The notes under the pieces are model-generated. The model was not told the DNA's origin. It saw only the letters and a program-made list of their open reading frames with translations, and did no database searches. Below, piece by piece: positions 9,464 to 17,174 of a DNA stretch of 64,000 nucleotides. The stretch covers positions 62,001-126,000 of the forward strand of contig JAFYJN010000035.1 of assembly GCA_017538105.1 (NCBI GenBank). Direction: 5' to 3'. Numbering within the stretch: position 1 is the stretch's first letter; every line of letters starts with the position of its first letter. The DNA is from Prevotella sp. GTDB lineage: Bacteria; Bacteroidota; Bacteroidia; Bacteroidales; Bacteroidaceae. The translations under genes were made by a program, and so were the position numbers.

Positions 9464-9501
9464 TGATTACCTTTTTTACAAGCAATAAAGATTGAAAACG
9501 T

Positions 9502-10134
9502 TTGGACGACAGCAATTATATACAGGATTTGATTTCCGAGGGCGAGCACGAACAGCAAGACTTCAAGTATAAAGTGACGGATGCCATGAAACTGTCACGC
9601 AGTGTTTCCGCCTTCGCCAACACCAGTGGTGGCAGGTTGCTTGTCGGAGTACGTGACGATGGTGTGGTGTCCGGTGTTCGGAGTGAGGAAGAGATTTATA
9701 TGCTTCATGCTGCCGCCAATGAATACTGTCGCCCGTCGGCAAATATCCATTTCGACACCTATCATGTGGGCAAGCATACCGTCGTCGTGGCCACAGTCCC
9801 CCGTTCACAGCACCGTCCTGTGATGGGAGTTGCCCCTGACGGTCGCCGGATGGCCTATATACGTATCTCCGACGAAAACATCATCGCCACGCCCGTCCAC
9901 CTCCAATTATGGCGCGATGAAGAATCCACTCGTCCTTTGGTCTTGCAATATACCGATGAAGAATCCACATTTTTACATCTGTTGGATGGTCAATCGGCCC
10001 TACCACTTAACCAGTTAGTGCGTAAAAGCAATATGTCTCGTCAACGGGTAGTTCGGCTCATGGCTCGGTTAATACGTTTCGGTGTGGTGAGTTGTGAATA
10101 TATTGGAGGCAAATTTTTGTTCAGAACACAATAA
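9502..10134 (+). CDS. Schlafen/AlbA_2-type putative DNA-binding protein
   Basis: Function unknown; likely a transcriptional regulator. 210 residues opening at a TTG codon (MDDSNYIQDLISEGEHEQQDF). Residues about 12-130 carry the AlbA_2 pattern: EQQDFKYKV, AFANTSGGRLLVGVRDDG, and a VATVPRSQHRPV-type strand followed by AYIRISDEN. The C-terminal part (about 150-210, LPLNQLVRKSNMSRQRVVRLMARL) looks like a winged helix. Families of this kind are usually longer when they carry an ATPase C-terminal domain; here that is absent. It lies between the helicase and tcdA with an 11-base gap to the latter, so cotranscription is likely. No ATG lies near the start, hence TTG. Confidence 0.72.
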   Translation: MDDSNYIQDLISEGEHEQQDFKYKVTDAMKLSRSVSAFANTSGGRLLVGVRDDGVVSGVRSEEEIYMLHAAANEYCRPSANIHFDTYHVGKHTVVVATVPRSQHRPVMGVAPDGRRMAYIRISDENIIATPVHLQLWRDEESTRPLVLQYTDEESTFLHLLDGQSALPLNQLVRKSNMSRQRVVRLMARLIRFGVVSCEYIGGKFLFRTQ

Positions 10135-10144
10135 ACCCAAAGAC

Positions 10145-10864
10145 ATGGAAGAAACGATATTTCAGCGTACAGAACTGTTGATAGGAAAAGAGAAAATGGA
10201 ATGTCTCGGTAAATGTCGAGTCATCCTCTTTGGTGTAGGCGGTGTAGGGTCGTGGTGCGCGGAGAGTCTAGTTCGCAGTGGCATCCGTCATCTGACGCTA
10301 GTTGATTTCGACACTGTAAACATTACCAACATCAACCGCCAGTTGGTGGCAACGATGGATACCATCGGCCGTGCCAAGGTAGAAGTGCTGCGCGAACGGC
10401 TGTTAGCCATCAATCCCGATGCGGATATCAATGCCATGCAGGAACGTTTTTCGGAGGAAAACGCCTCGTCGTTCAACCTTGGCCGTTACGATTACATCAT
10501 CGATGCCATCGACTCGGTGAAAGACAAGGCATTACTTATCCTTATGGCCTGTCAGACTGACGCTTATCTTTTTTCGTCGATGGGTGCCGCTTTGAAAATG
10601 GATCCCAGTCGCATCCAGGTTGCTGAGTTTTGGAAAGTACATGGTGACCCTTTAGCCCGTGCTTTGCGCTACCGTTTCAAGCGTAAGCAAGAATGGCCCG
10701 CTAAAAAGTTCCTGTGCGTGTTCTCCGACGAGCGATTGGAAAACGATAGTGCACAGGAAGAAGGAAAGCAAATAAATGGTACCGTGGCACATATTACGGC
10801 CATTTTTGGTTTTACCTTAGCGAGTATGGTTGTGGGGGCGATAAACAATGAACCAAGGGAATAA
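10145..10864 (+). CDS. tcdA: tRNA threonylcarbamoyladenosine dehydratase
   Basis: E1-like enzyme that uses ATP to cyclise t6A37 of ANN-decoding tRNAs to ct6A. 239 residues from MEETIFQRTELLIG. Seen: the nucleotide-binding loop LFGVGGVGSWCAESLVRSG (about 29-47), the LVDFDTVNITNINRQ block (about 55-69) typical of TcdA/ThiF, and DYIIDAIDSVKDKALL. An upstream in-frame ATG at 10094 lies within the previous gene, so the ATG 11 bases after that gene is preferred. ThiF and MoeB are close alternatives, but they normally carry paired CxxC zinc motifs that I do not see here. The t6A-forming enzyme TsaC is encoded at 18.0 kb. Confidence 0.85.
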   Translation: MEETIFQRTELLIGKEKMECLGKCRVILFGVGGVGSWCAESLVRSGIRHLTLVDFDTVNITNINRQLVATMDTIGRAKVEVLRERLLAINPDADINAMQERFSEENASSFNLGRYDYIIDAIDSVKDKALLILMACQTDAYLFSSMGAALKMDPSRIQVAEFWKVHGDPLARALRYRFKRKQEWPAKKFLCVFSDERLENDSAQEEGKQINGTVAHITAIFGFTLASMVVGAINNEPRE

Positions 10865-10882
10865 ATGAAAAGCAAATATAAT

Positions 10883-10914
10883 TTTGGTATTATTAAAATT
10901 ATTACGTATATTTG
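10883..10914 (+). promoter_or_regulatory. Bacteroidetes-type promoter
   Basis: TTTG (10883-10886), 20 bases, TATATTTG (10907-10914): a full match to the -33/-7 consensus, 46 bases before the ATG at 10960. Confidence 0.75.
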
Positions 10915-10959
10915 TACGGTTTTATTAGAAATGTTACATTAACCCTAAACGTCTTAATT

Positions 10960-11349
10960 ATGAAAAGAATCATTTTAGGTATGTTCATCATGTTGATGGG
11001 CATGTTTGCTGTGAGTTGTTCTAGTGATAATCCCGAGGCCAAGTTGAAGAGTCTTGTCGAGCAGGTAAAGGCTGATGGTGCGAAATGGGATGCCGCCAAA
11101 TGGAAGAGCGTAGTAATGGAGGCCATTGAAGCCGTGAAGCCTATGGCCGAAAAGATGAAGAACCTCGCACTTGAAGCCGAGAAAGACCCGAGTAAGTTGG
11201 CAGAGATTATGAAGATTGGCGAGGAGAACGCCAACATTCAGCAATTATTCAGCCAGATTATGGAAGAAGCCTCGAAATCAAGTGTCGCATCGACTTTGGA
11301 GAACGATGCGGAACTAAAGGCTGCCGCCGAAGCGTTGGAAATGGACTAG
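10960..11349 (+). CDS. Small helical lipoprotein of unknown function
   Basis: 129 residues beginning MKRIILGMFIMLMGMFAVSC. The hydrophobic leader ends in a lipobox AVSC with SSDN after the cysteine, so it is predicted to be lipidated and exported. The mature part is Lys/Glu/Ala-rich and should be almost entirely alpha-helical, with AKWDAAKWKSVV and repeated EA/KA heptad-like spacing. I do not recognise the family. The 16 codons upstream of this ATG in the same frame lie between the promoter and the gene and are probably untranslated. It is a monocistronic unit, bounded by a consensus promoter at 10883 and a strong terminator at 11371. Confidence 0.8.
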   Translation: MKRIILGMFIMLMGMFAVSCSSDNPEAKLKSLVEQVKADGAKWDAAKWKSVVMEAIEAVKPMAEKMKNLALEAEKDPSKLAEIMKIGEENANIQQLFSQIMEEASKSSVASTLENDAELKAAAEALEMD

Positions 11350-11370
11350 ACATACCATAAGATAAACTGA

Positions 11371-11399
11371 TGAGCGACCCTTGTGGTCGCTCATTTTTT
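11371..11399 (+). terminator. Rho-independent terminator
   Basis: TGAGCGACC (11371-11379), loop CTTGT, GGTCGCTCA (11385-11393), then six T. A perfect nine-base stem directly after the lipoprotein gene. Confidence 0.9.
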
Positions 11400-11409
11400 A
11401 TCCCCTATA

Positions 11410-11441
11410 CTTGATTTATTCGACAGAAAGAATTAACTTTG
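11410..11441 (+). promoter_or_regulatory. Promoter of the exported-protein/CHAT locus
   Basis: CTTG (11410-11413), 20 bases, TAACTTTG (11434-11441), 17 bases ahead of the ATG at 11459. It begins right after the preceding terminator. Confidence 0.7.
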
Positions 11442-11458
11442 CAAAAAATCCATCAAAT

Positions 11459-12106
11459 ATGTCACGCCTATTGTTCATATTGTCAGTATTGTTTCTGAGT
11501 GGACATGTGAGAGCCCAAGACGATTTAGGCTATCCCCTGTCCAAATTTCTCGAAGCATGTATTATGGAACGTGAGAGTATGGCCTCAGGTGATTTAGACG
11601 GCATCGCGTCGAGCATTGCCCAATTTCGCAAATTGCTCATTGAGGATTTCAAAAGCCATTCTTTTGTTACCAAGGAACCCATGGACACATCAGCACTTGA
11701 GGGGCATCTGCTTTTCAGTGCGGATTATCTTGACCAATACATCTTAGATGAAATGGAAAAGGAAACGGTCAGTGTTGCCACGGATTCCCACATCATCCGT
11801 AATGCCACCAAAGGAGCTATCATCGTGTTAGTCACTCATTGCCTGATTCCCGCCCAGCAAACCTGTGTCTATGAATTTGACGGCACGATGGACATGCAAT
11901 TATTGGTTGTTTGCGAGCGTGCACAACTGCTCGGAGTGACCATCGATGTGCCGAGCGAAGAATTCCACTACGAATGTCCAAACGACGAGCCCAATGGCAT
12001 TCGTTATCATTCATGGTCTCTCAACGACGAAGGTAAAGTCCAATTGAGCATCAGCAACCCCTGCGAGGAAGCCGTAAGCGTTGTTGTCGCCTCGTACAGA
12101 CAATGA
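11459..12106 (+). CDS. Exported protein of unknown function, paralogue 1 next to CHAT protease
   Basis: 215 residues. Signal peptide MSRLLFILSVLFLSGHVRAQ, probably cut after the Ala-Gln. The mature protein has a helical N-terminal half with the motif ERESMASGDLDGIASSIAQF and a beta-rich C-terminal half with HCLIPAQQTCVYEFDG, LLVVCERAQLLGVTIDV and the closing strands VQLSISNPCEEAVSVVVAS. The next gene encodes a clear paralogue sharing four cysteines (in HC, TC, VC and the later C). The C-terminal half looks like a PPC/GOLD-type beta-sandwich, which is my inference. The longer frame from 11381 overlaps the terminator and promoter, so 11459 is the start. Possible partner or substrate of the secreted CHAT protease at 12942. 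Confidence 0.8.
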   Translation: MSRLLFILSVLFLSGHVRAQDDLGYPLSKFLEACIMERESMASGDLDGIASSIAQFRKLLIEDFKSHSFVTKEPMDTSALEGHLLFSADYLDQYILDEMEKETVSVATDSHIIRNATKGAIIVLVTHCLIPAQQTCVYEFDGTMDMQLLVVCERAQLLGVTIDVPSEEFHYECPNDEPNGIRYHSWSLNDEGKVQLSISNPCEEAVSVVVASYRQ

Positions 12107-12192
12107 TGTTTCTTTCAAGAGGATAGGACAATCGTATTGTCAATCTCTAAAATATAACCCATCAAAAATCATACAAAGAAATATATAGTATC

Positions 12193-12837
12193 ATGAAATC
12201 TATCTTACGACATATCGTCTTCACTGTCTTGCTATTTTCCTGTGTTCCTTTGTGTGCACAGGAAGAGGAAGTACATGGACAATTGGCACAGTTTCGTGAC
12301 ATCTGCATCCTAGAACGTAGCAGCATAGCAGCCAATGACTTAGACGGCATGGCCGACTGTTTGGCCATGTTCAGCGAAATGAATATTCTGAACTTTGCCG
12401 ACGGGGTGTTCAGATTTCTACAACCTATGAAGAAAGACGCATTAAAAGGCCACCTGCAATTCAGCGTTGACTATCTAAGCCATTATGTAGAAGGCAAAAT
12501 GGATGAGATTGTTGTTGAGGAAGACGAGCACACCCTTCGCGCCACACCCACAGGAGACCCCCTTTTTACCGTCCATTGTGTGATACCCGCCCATCGCACC
12601 TGCACCTATGAATATGACGGTTCGAACTGGATGGAATTATTGGTTGTTTGTGAACGCGAACAGAAACTTGGCGTCAAAATTGACGTGGCGAGCTCGGGCA
12701 TCCACCACCAATGCTCGAACACGGTTGCCGATGGCGTCCGACAATTCTCATGGGGCATGAATAGTGACGGAAAGGTGCGGCTAAGCATCACCAACCCCGG
12801 CAATCAAGCTGTAAGTGTGGTGGTAGCATCGAATTAA
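12193..12837 (+). CDS. Exported protein of unknown function, paralogue 2 next to CHAT protease
   Basis: 214 residues with a signal peptide (MKSILRHIVFTVLLFSCVPL, cleavage likely after CAQ). It matches the preceding gene's product throughout: ERSSIAANDLDGMADCLAMF against ERESMASGDLDGIASSIAQF, HCVIPAHRTCTYEYDG against HCLIPAQQTCVYEFDG, LLVVCEREQKLGVKIDV, and a final VRLSITNPGNQAVSVVVAS. It is therefore a tandem duplication that has diverged, with four shared cysteines that could form two disulphides outside the cytoplasm. It is 86 bases after paralogue 1 and 104 bases before the CHAT gene, with a GGTAAAA-rich repeat in that second gap. Function unknown. Confidence 0.8.
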   Translation: MKSILRHIVFTVLLFSCVPLCAQEEEVHGQLAQFRDICILERSSIAANDLDGMADCLAMFSEMNILNFADGVFRFLQPMKKDALKGHLQFSVDYLSHYVEGKMDEIVVEEDEHTLRATPTGDPLFTVHCVIPAHRTCTYEYDGSNWMELLVVCEREQKLGVKIDVASSGIHHQCSNTVADGVRQFSWGMNSDGKVRLSITNPGNQAVSVVVASN

Positions 12838-12936
12838 GGGTAAAAGGGTAAAAAAGTAAAAAGGTAAAAGGGTAAAAAAATGGGGAAAAGTAATTGGGGA
12901 GGGGTAAAAAAGGCAGTATTTAGGGAAGAAGGTAAA
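12838..12936 (+). repeat. Degenerate GGTAAAA tandem repeat
   Basis: The spacer ahead of the CHAT gene is almost only G, A and T, built from imperfect copies of (G)GGTAAAA(A). It contains no gene. It may affect expression of the gene that starts at 12942, and it supplies GG-rich sequence upstream of the ATG. Confidence 0.65.
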
Positions 12937-12941
12937 AATCC

Positions 12942-15230
12942 ATGAACAAACAGTTCATCCTATCCGTCTTTATGCTGGTTGTGTGTGTTTCAACAGTCAG
13001 TAATGTTTCCGCCCACGTTGGGATGGAAAGAGGAGACAGTGTGGGTGAAGACTACGCTGGTCGTATTGCGTCGATTAAGGCCAAAATGGCCGACAATCCT
13101 CAGGCAGGCGCCGTATACCACACTCTGCAGATGCGTCAAATGGCTCGAGCGTATAGCGCCTGGGCTTTGGAGTTAAAGAATGCCGGAAACTACCCCGGTG
13201 CCGCCAATATCTATGACATGGCGTTGAGAGAATATGATGACGTCGACAGCACCCTATTGTCCGAGAAGATCGCCACTGACCGTTTTACGCTTAAGATGAA
13301 CCAGTGTGAACTGTACCTTCGTCGCGGCATGTTTGAGAGTGCATTAAACCTATTGGAAAACACCCCTCCACCCAACGAGCGTTCACGATGTATTTGGCTC
13401 CACCATCAAGCCGAGGCCTATACCTATCTTGGGGAGTATGACAAAGCTTTGGAACGATATCGTCAGTTGGAAGGCACGACCTGTTACAGTTCAGCCTCAC
13501 TGTATGCCAACCAAGGCTACCTATTGGAAGAGATGGGGCGTCATGAGGAAGCCCTTCGTTTGCTTCGTCAGGCCAAAGCGGCCACCACCGACGAAAACGT
13601 CCGTCTCCTCACCCTTGGCAATGAAGCCTTGTTACTTGCCCGTATAGGAAAATATGACGAAGCCATTGCCGCCATTAACGAATGTTTGTCGTGCCAGCGC
13701 ACACTATATGGCGACAGCCATCCCGACGTGGTTGTCACCTTGCGCAAGCGTGCCGAAATAATGCTACTCTCTGGCAAGAAAGAAGCTACCGACGCTTTCC
13801 GTTTGTTTTTTGATAAAGAAACAGAGTTGTTGGCTTCCCGTTACGAGACCCTCGACCCCCAGTCTCGATTAGACCTCTGGTACACCCACAAATCGTTTGT
13901 GAGCGAATGTTTCTCTTTGGAGTTGGATCACGACGATTTTTTGTATGATGTGGCCTTGTTTCGTAGGGGTATGACTTTTTTGCGGCATGATGAGTCACCC
14001 AAATCGTTGTTGTCTCTCCATGCCGCCGATGTACGCAAAGCATTGCCCTCAAATGGTGCCGCAATAGAGTTGGTGGTATATGAACGCGACAGTGTGCCGT
14101 ATTACGGAGCCCTAGTAACATCTTCGAAGAGCGGAACCCGTTTTGTGCGACTCTTTCCCGTATCCAAGTTGCATAATTATCCCATAGGTGATGGTACAGT
14201 GCTCGATAGTGTGGTAAGTCGCAATTATACGGATAAAAATGGCTTGTATACCGACAAGCATCTAGCACAGATGGTATGGGAACCCATTTCACAGGCTCTC
14301 CCCACCGGAATCAAACAATTATGGTTCGCCCCCGATGGCATTTTTCACCAATTGGCCATTGAATACATGCCCTACCCCAAATTGTCCGGTCTTCGTCTGC
14401 ATCGCGTGGTGAACACCGCTGATTTACGACTGTCGGATTGTCTGAAATCTGAAGAATGCGACGTGCTCATCGTTGGCGGTATTGACTATTCCCGTTTGCC
14501 ATCGGCGACAGATAGTCTTCATGCCAACCATGCCGCAGCAGACTACCTAATCACTTTGGACAGCCGTTTCCGCAGAGGTTTCCACTTTCCTACACTTTCG
14601 CATTCTCGCAGCGAAGTAGACAGTCTTGCTTTGTTGTTCGCACATCCCGAAGTACTGTACGATGCCAACGAAACTTATGTAAAACAACGTTTACCCCACG
14701 TATGCCAAGCCATTTTCTCCACCCATGGTTACAGTTTTCAGGTAAACATGCCACGTGTTCCATTAGCCCATCGCGACAGTCTGATGAGTGACAACACCCT
14801 TTATGCCGCCGGTTTAGCGATGAGCGGTGCACGGAAGGCCTTTCTTTCCGCCCGTCATGAAGACGGACTGTTGTCAGCCCGCGAAATAATCGACATGCCT
14901 TTGGATGGTCTTGAGTTGGTTGTGTTGTCCGCCTGCCAAACCGCACAGGGTTACAGCAGCGACGAAGGCCCTGCCGGTGTGTTGCGCGGTTTGAAGAAAG
15001 CCGGAGCCAAGACTGTGTTGGCCACTCTATGGCCTGTATACGACCCAGCCTCTGAACTGTTTATGTTGACTTTTTTCCAAGGATTGCATCAAGAAGGGCT
15101 TGAACTGTTGGATGCTTTTCTCCGTGCACAAGAAACAGTACGCCGCCATGAAGAAACACTTCATGACGGCATAGTTATAAGACCTTATGAGGAACCCGCT
15201 TATTGGGCACCGTTTATTTTGGTAGAGTAA
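12942..15230 (+). CDS. Secreted TPR-CHAT (caspase-like) protease
   Basis: 762 residues. Signal peptide MNKQFILSVFMLVVCVSTVS with cleavage near VSA, so the protein should leave the cytoplasm. Residues about 60-300 are tetratricopeptide repeats (for example AEAYTYLGEYDKALERYRQL, LEEMGRHEEALRLLRQAK, LLARIGKYDEAIAAINECL). The C-terminal ~370 residues form a CHAT domain with the expected dyad: His595 in IFSTHGYSF and Cys665 in VVLSACQTAQG, followed by EGPAGVLRGLKKAGAKTVLATLW and a final PAYWAPFILVE, all hallmark CHAT blocks. CHAT proteases cleave partner proteins in several defence and signalling systems; a signal peptide makes this one extracytoplasmic. Two paralogous exported proteins precede it in the same direction and are candidate partners. 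Convergent with an outer-membrane barrel gene 9 bases away. Confidence 0.9.
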   Translation: MNKQFILSVFMLVVCVSTVSNVSAHVGMERGDSVGEDYAGRIASIKAKMADNPQAGAVYHTLQMRQMARAYSAWALELKNAGNYPGAANIYDMALREYDDVDSTLLSEKIATDRFTLKMNQCELYLRRGMFESALNLLENTPPPNERSRCIWLHHQAEAYTYLGEYDKALERYRQLEGTTCYSSASLYANQGYLLEEMGRHEEALRLLRQAKAATTDENVRLLTLGNEALLLARIGKYDEAIAAINECLSCQRTLYGDSHPDVVVTLRKRAEIMLLSGKKEATDAFRLFFDKETELLASRYETLDPQSRLDLWYTHKSFVSECFSLELDHDDFLYDVALFRRGMTFLRHDESPKSLLSLHAADVRKALPSNGAAIELVVYERDSVPYYGALVTSSKSGTRFVRLFPVSKLHNYPIGDGTVLDSVVSRNYTDKNGLYTDKHLAQMVWEPISQALPTGIKQLWFAPDGIFHQLAIEYMPYPKLSGLRLHRVVNTADLRLSDCLKSEECDVLIVGGIDYSRLPSATDSLHANHAAADYLITLDSRFRRGFHFPTLSHSRSEVDSLALLFAHPEVLYDANETYVKQRLPHVCQAIFSTHGYSFQVNMPRVPLAHRDSLMSDNTLYAAGLAMSGARKAFLSARHEDGLLSAREIIDMPLDGLELVVLSACQTAQGYSSDEGPAGVLRGLKKAGAKTVLATLWPVYDPASELFMLTFFQGLHQEGLELLDAFLRAQETVRRHEETLHDGIVIRPYEEPAYWAPFILVE

Positions 15231-15239
15231 GAGCCTTGT

Positions 15240-15935
15240 TTAGAAGTTGAAACCTACGGAGATGTTAGCAGCACCTGTGTGGGTATCTTCGAAATCATTT
15301 TTGCCCACGTTGGCCAAACCGAAGTCGTAGGCCGCCTCAACATAGAACTGGTCGACGGAGAGGCCGCATCCTATGCGAAGGCCTGCATCGAAACGACGGA
15401 AGTTGTCGTAGTACTCATCACTAAAGCTACTGTAGGCGGCACGATTTTGGTAATCCTTTATTTTGCCACCAACTCCACAAGATAAGAATCCACCTGCAAA
15501 CGGTTCGATGGTCACCTTATCCGCAACAGGAGCCATGTATTTGAAAACAACAGGGAATTCCAAATAATCAAGGTTATAGGTAAACTTTTCACCATCATAT
15601 TCGCTTTTTCCTCCCTTTTGCGAGAAGTAAATACCCGTTTCAAAAAATATGGGTGTATTATACGACAAACTAACACCGAATGCCAATCCCCCATAGAACC
15701 CAGTCTTTACCTCATTACCATCGAGGTAGGGTGAGTCAGAGTTGACCGTAGCCATCCCAAGACCGAAACGAACTCCAGAATATGTGTCGGGATTTGAATG
15801 GCGAGGACGCTCATAACGTTGGTGGTATCCACCTCTTTTGCTGGGATGGATAGGGCGTCCATCGGGATAGAACTGTGCCGATGCTGTAAGTGAACAAAGC
15901 ATGGCCATCATGGATAGAATACATATTTTTTTCAT
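15240..15935 (-). CDS. Outer-membrane beta-barrel protein (PorT/OmpW-like small barrel)
   Basis: 231 residues from MKKICILSMMAMLCSLTASA, a signal peptide cut before QFYPDGR. After a basic, proline-rich linker (RPIHPSKRGGYHQRYERPRH) comes a chain of alternating strands such as VRFGLGMATVNSD, GFYGGLAFGVSLSYN, FFETGIYFSQKGG, DAGLRIGCGLSVDQFYVEAAYDFGL, ending in the aromatic ISVGFNF expected of a barrel protein. It fits the Bacteroidetes outer-membrane beta-barrel domain family of about 200 residues. Role unknown. The ORF can be opened 13 codons further upstream, but that region carries the -7 promoter box. Convergent with the CHAT gene. Confidence 0.82.
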   Translation of the reverse strand: MKKICILSMMAMLCSLTASAQFYPDGRPIHPSKRGGYHQRYERPRHSNPDTYSGVRFGLGMATVNSDSPYLDGNEVKTGFYGGLAFGVSLSYNTPIFFETGIYFSQKGGKSEYDGEKFTYNLDYLEFPVVFKYMAPVADKVTIEPFAGGFLSCGVGGKIKDYQNRAAYSSFSDEYYDNFRRFDAGLRIGCGLSVDQFYVEAAYDFGLANVGKNDFEDTHTGAANISVGFNF

Positions 15936-15971
15936 GACTATAAAAATTTGGTTCAACAATAATTCACGATG

Positions 15972-15979
15972 CAAAGATA
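15972..15979 (-). promoter_or_regulatory. Probable -7 box of the outer-membrane barrel gene
   Basis: Minus-strand TATCTTTG, 36 bases ahead of the ATG at 15935. It overlaps the upstream in-frame extension, supporting the start chosen. No clear -33 box. Confidence 0.55.
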
Positions 15980-16137
15980 CTTCAGGAATGCCACTCGAGG
16001 CGAGGGGTTTGCCCTAAATGTTATTAGGGAAATTCCTAATTGAGCGGTAACTTTAGATGAACGGTCAAAAATCAGCTGGACAGATGACCATGATTTATGG
16101 TAATAGTGTGGAAATAATAAAAAAAAGAAGAAGAACG

Positions 16138-16167
16138 TTGTTACATAATAATTTTTTATTATATTTG
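16138..16167 (+). promoter_or_regulatory. Bacteroidetes-type promoter
   Basis: TTG (16138-16140), 19 bases, TATATTTG (16160-16167), 23 bases ahead of the ATG at 16190. The rest of the 254-base gap between this gene and the barrel gene holds nothing else that I can identify. Confidence 0.72.
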
Positions 16168-16189
16168 CAACAATTAAAGATTGTTCATC

Positions 16190-16594
16190 ATGAAGAAAAT
16201 TTATCTACTAACCCTTTTGATGTTTATCAGTATAACATCGTATTCGCAAGCGCAAACCCGTTCTCAACATGGCGACGACCCCTCAGACTATTGGGACATG
16301 AACCGTTCGAGCAGTAGCCTGGACGGTGGCCATAGCATCAGTTACAGCATTCGGCTGAACGGCGGACAGGTGGCTGTTATTTCCGTGAGTACAGAAGACC
16401 GCTATGCTGAAATGGAATATTCATTCATCAGTTCGAAAGGTTCCGTCATTGCCAGTGATTTTTGCAACGGCGACACCTACCTCTTCGAATCACCGCGAAC
16501 CGAAGAATATACATTGAAGATTGACAACACGGGTGAGATGCGTGGTTATTTCACCGTTGTATTGTATACCAGCAAAAAGAAGCCCAAGAAATAG
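16190..16594 (+). CDS. Small exported beta-sandwich protein
   Basis: 134 residues. Signal peptide MKKIYLLTLLMFISITSYSQ, cleavage near QAQ. The mature chain is Ser/Asp-rich and then all beta: SISYSIRLNGGQVAVISVS, YAEMEYSFISSKGSVIAS, EYTLKIDNTGEMRGYFTVVL, ending in a lysine-rich tail SKKKPKK. The strand pattern resembles bacterial pre-peptidase C-terminal/GOLD-like sandwiches and the C-terminal halves of the two exported proteins at 11.5-12.8 kb, but identity is low and I cannot prove homology. Own promoter at 16138. Convergent with the operon at 16.6-18.6 kb. Confidence 0.75.
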   Translation: MKKIYLLTLLMFISITSYSQAQTRSQHGDDPSDYWDMNRSSSSLDGGHSISYSIRLNGGQVAVISVSTEDRYAEMEYSFISSKGSVIASDFCNGDTYLFESPRTEEYTLKIDNTGEMRGYFTVVLYTSKKKPKK

Positions 16595-16608
16595 CCCGTT
16601 ATAGCCAT

Positions 16609-17166
16609 TCAAGAGTGATTCGCTATAAACTCATTGAACCGCTCTTGTGCGGCATGGAACTGCGGGTCATAGTTTAATGGTATGCTTTCCAACATGTTTG
16701 GAAAAGCCACTGCAAAACTAGCATAATAGAGTGCGACAAGTTGGTATCCGTCCACCCGTCCGTAAGCATACGACTGCAGTTCATAGATGTTATGCAATGC
16801 TATGCCTGTGAGCGCCATCGATGCCGTTTCCATGGCAATGAGCCTAGTCTGGTTTTTATCGTCAATTCCATCTATCTGTCTCAAAGCCCAGAACATTGTA
16901 TCTTCCATATATTGAAGGTCGGCGGGAATCGAAGCATCTGTTTCCGTCGGTGCCACAGTCTTTTTGACTGATTTGAAGCCATCAGAAGAAATCACATCAA
17001 CATTCGGTTCGGACTCTGGCTCCAACTTGTGATCGTCTGAAGACACAGACTGTTCAGAGGTTAGAGTAACCTCTGATTTTTCGTCATTTGCCGTTTCTGT
17101 CCAATCGGCAAAATTCAACAAAAGTTCATCGGGAGATATGCTGTTTTTCTTTTTTTTCCTAGCCAT
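16609..17166 (-). CDS. Conserved hypothetical protein
   Basis: 185 residues, not recognised. It begins with a lysine run (MARKKKKNSISPDELLLNF), then a low-complexity acidic Ser/Glu segment to about residue 90, and a helical C-terminal half (DLQYMEDTMFWALRQIDGI, QTRLIAMETASMALTGIALH, LVALYYASFAVAFPNML). No signal peptide or certain membrane segment. It is the last gene of a minus-strand run with the lipoprotein at 17175 (8-base gap) and tsaC, so it is probably cotranscribed with them. Confidence 0.7.
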   Translation of the reverse strand: MARKKKKNSISPDELLLNFADWTETANDEKSEVTLTSEQSVSSDDHKLEPESEPNVDVISSDGFKSVKKTVAPTETDASIPADLQYMEDTMFWALRQIDGIDDKNQTRLIAMETASMALTGIALHNIYELQSYAYGRVDGYQLVALYYASFAVAFPNMLESIPLNYDPQFHAAQERFNEFIANHS

Positions 17167-17174
17167 ATAAAATG

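Noticed and set aside
16599-16618. Inverted repeat TATAGC...GCTATA between convergent genes
   Set aside because: Only six to seven paired bases, no T-run; too weak to call a terminator.
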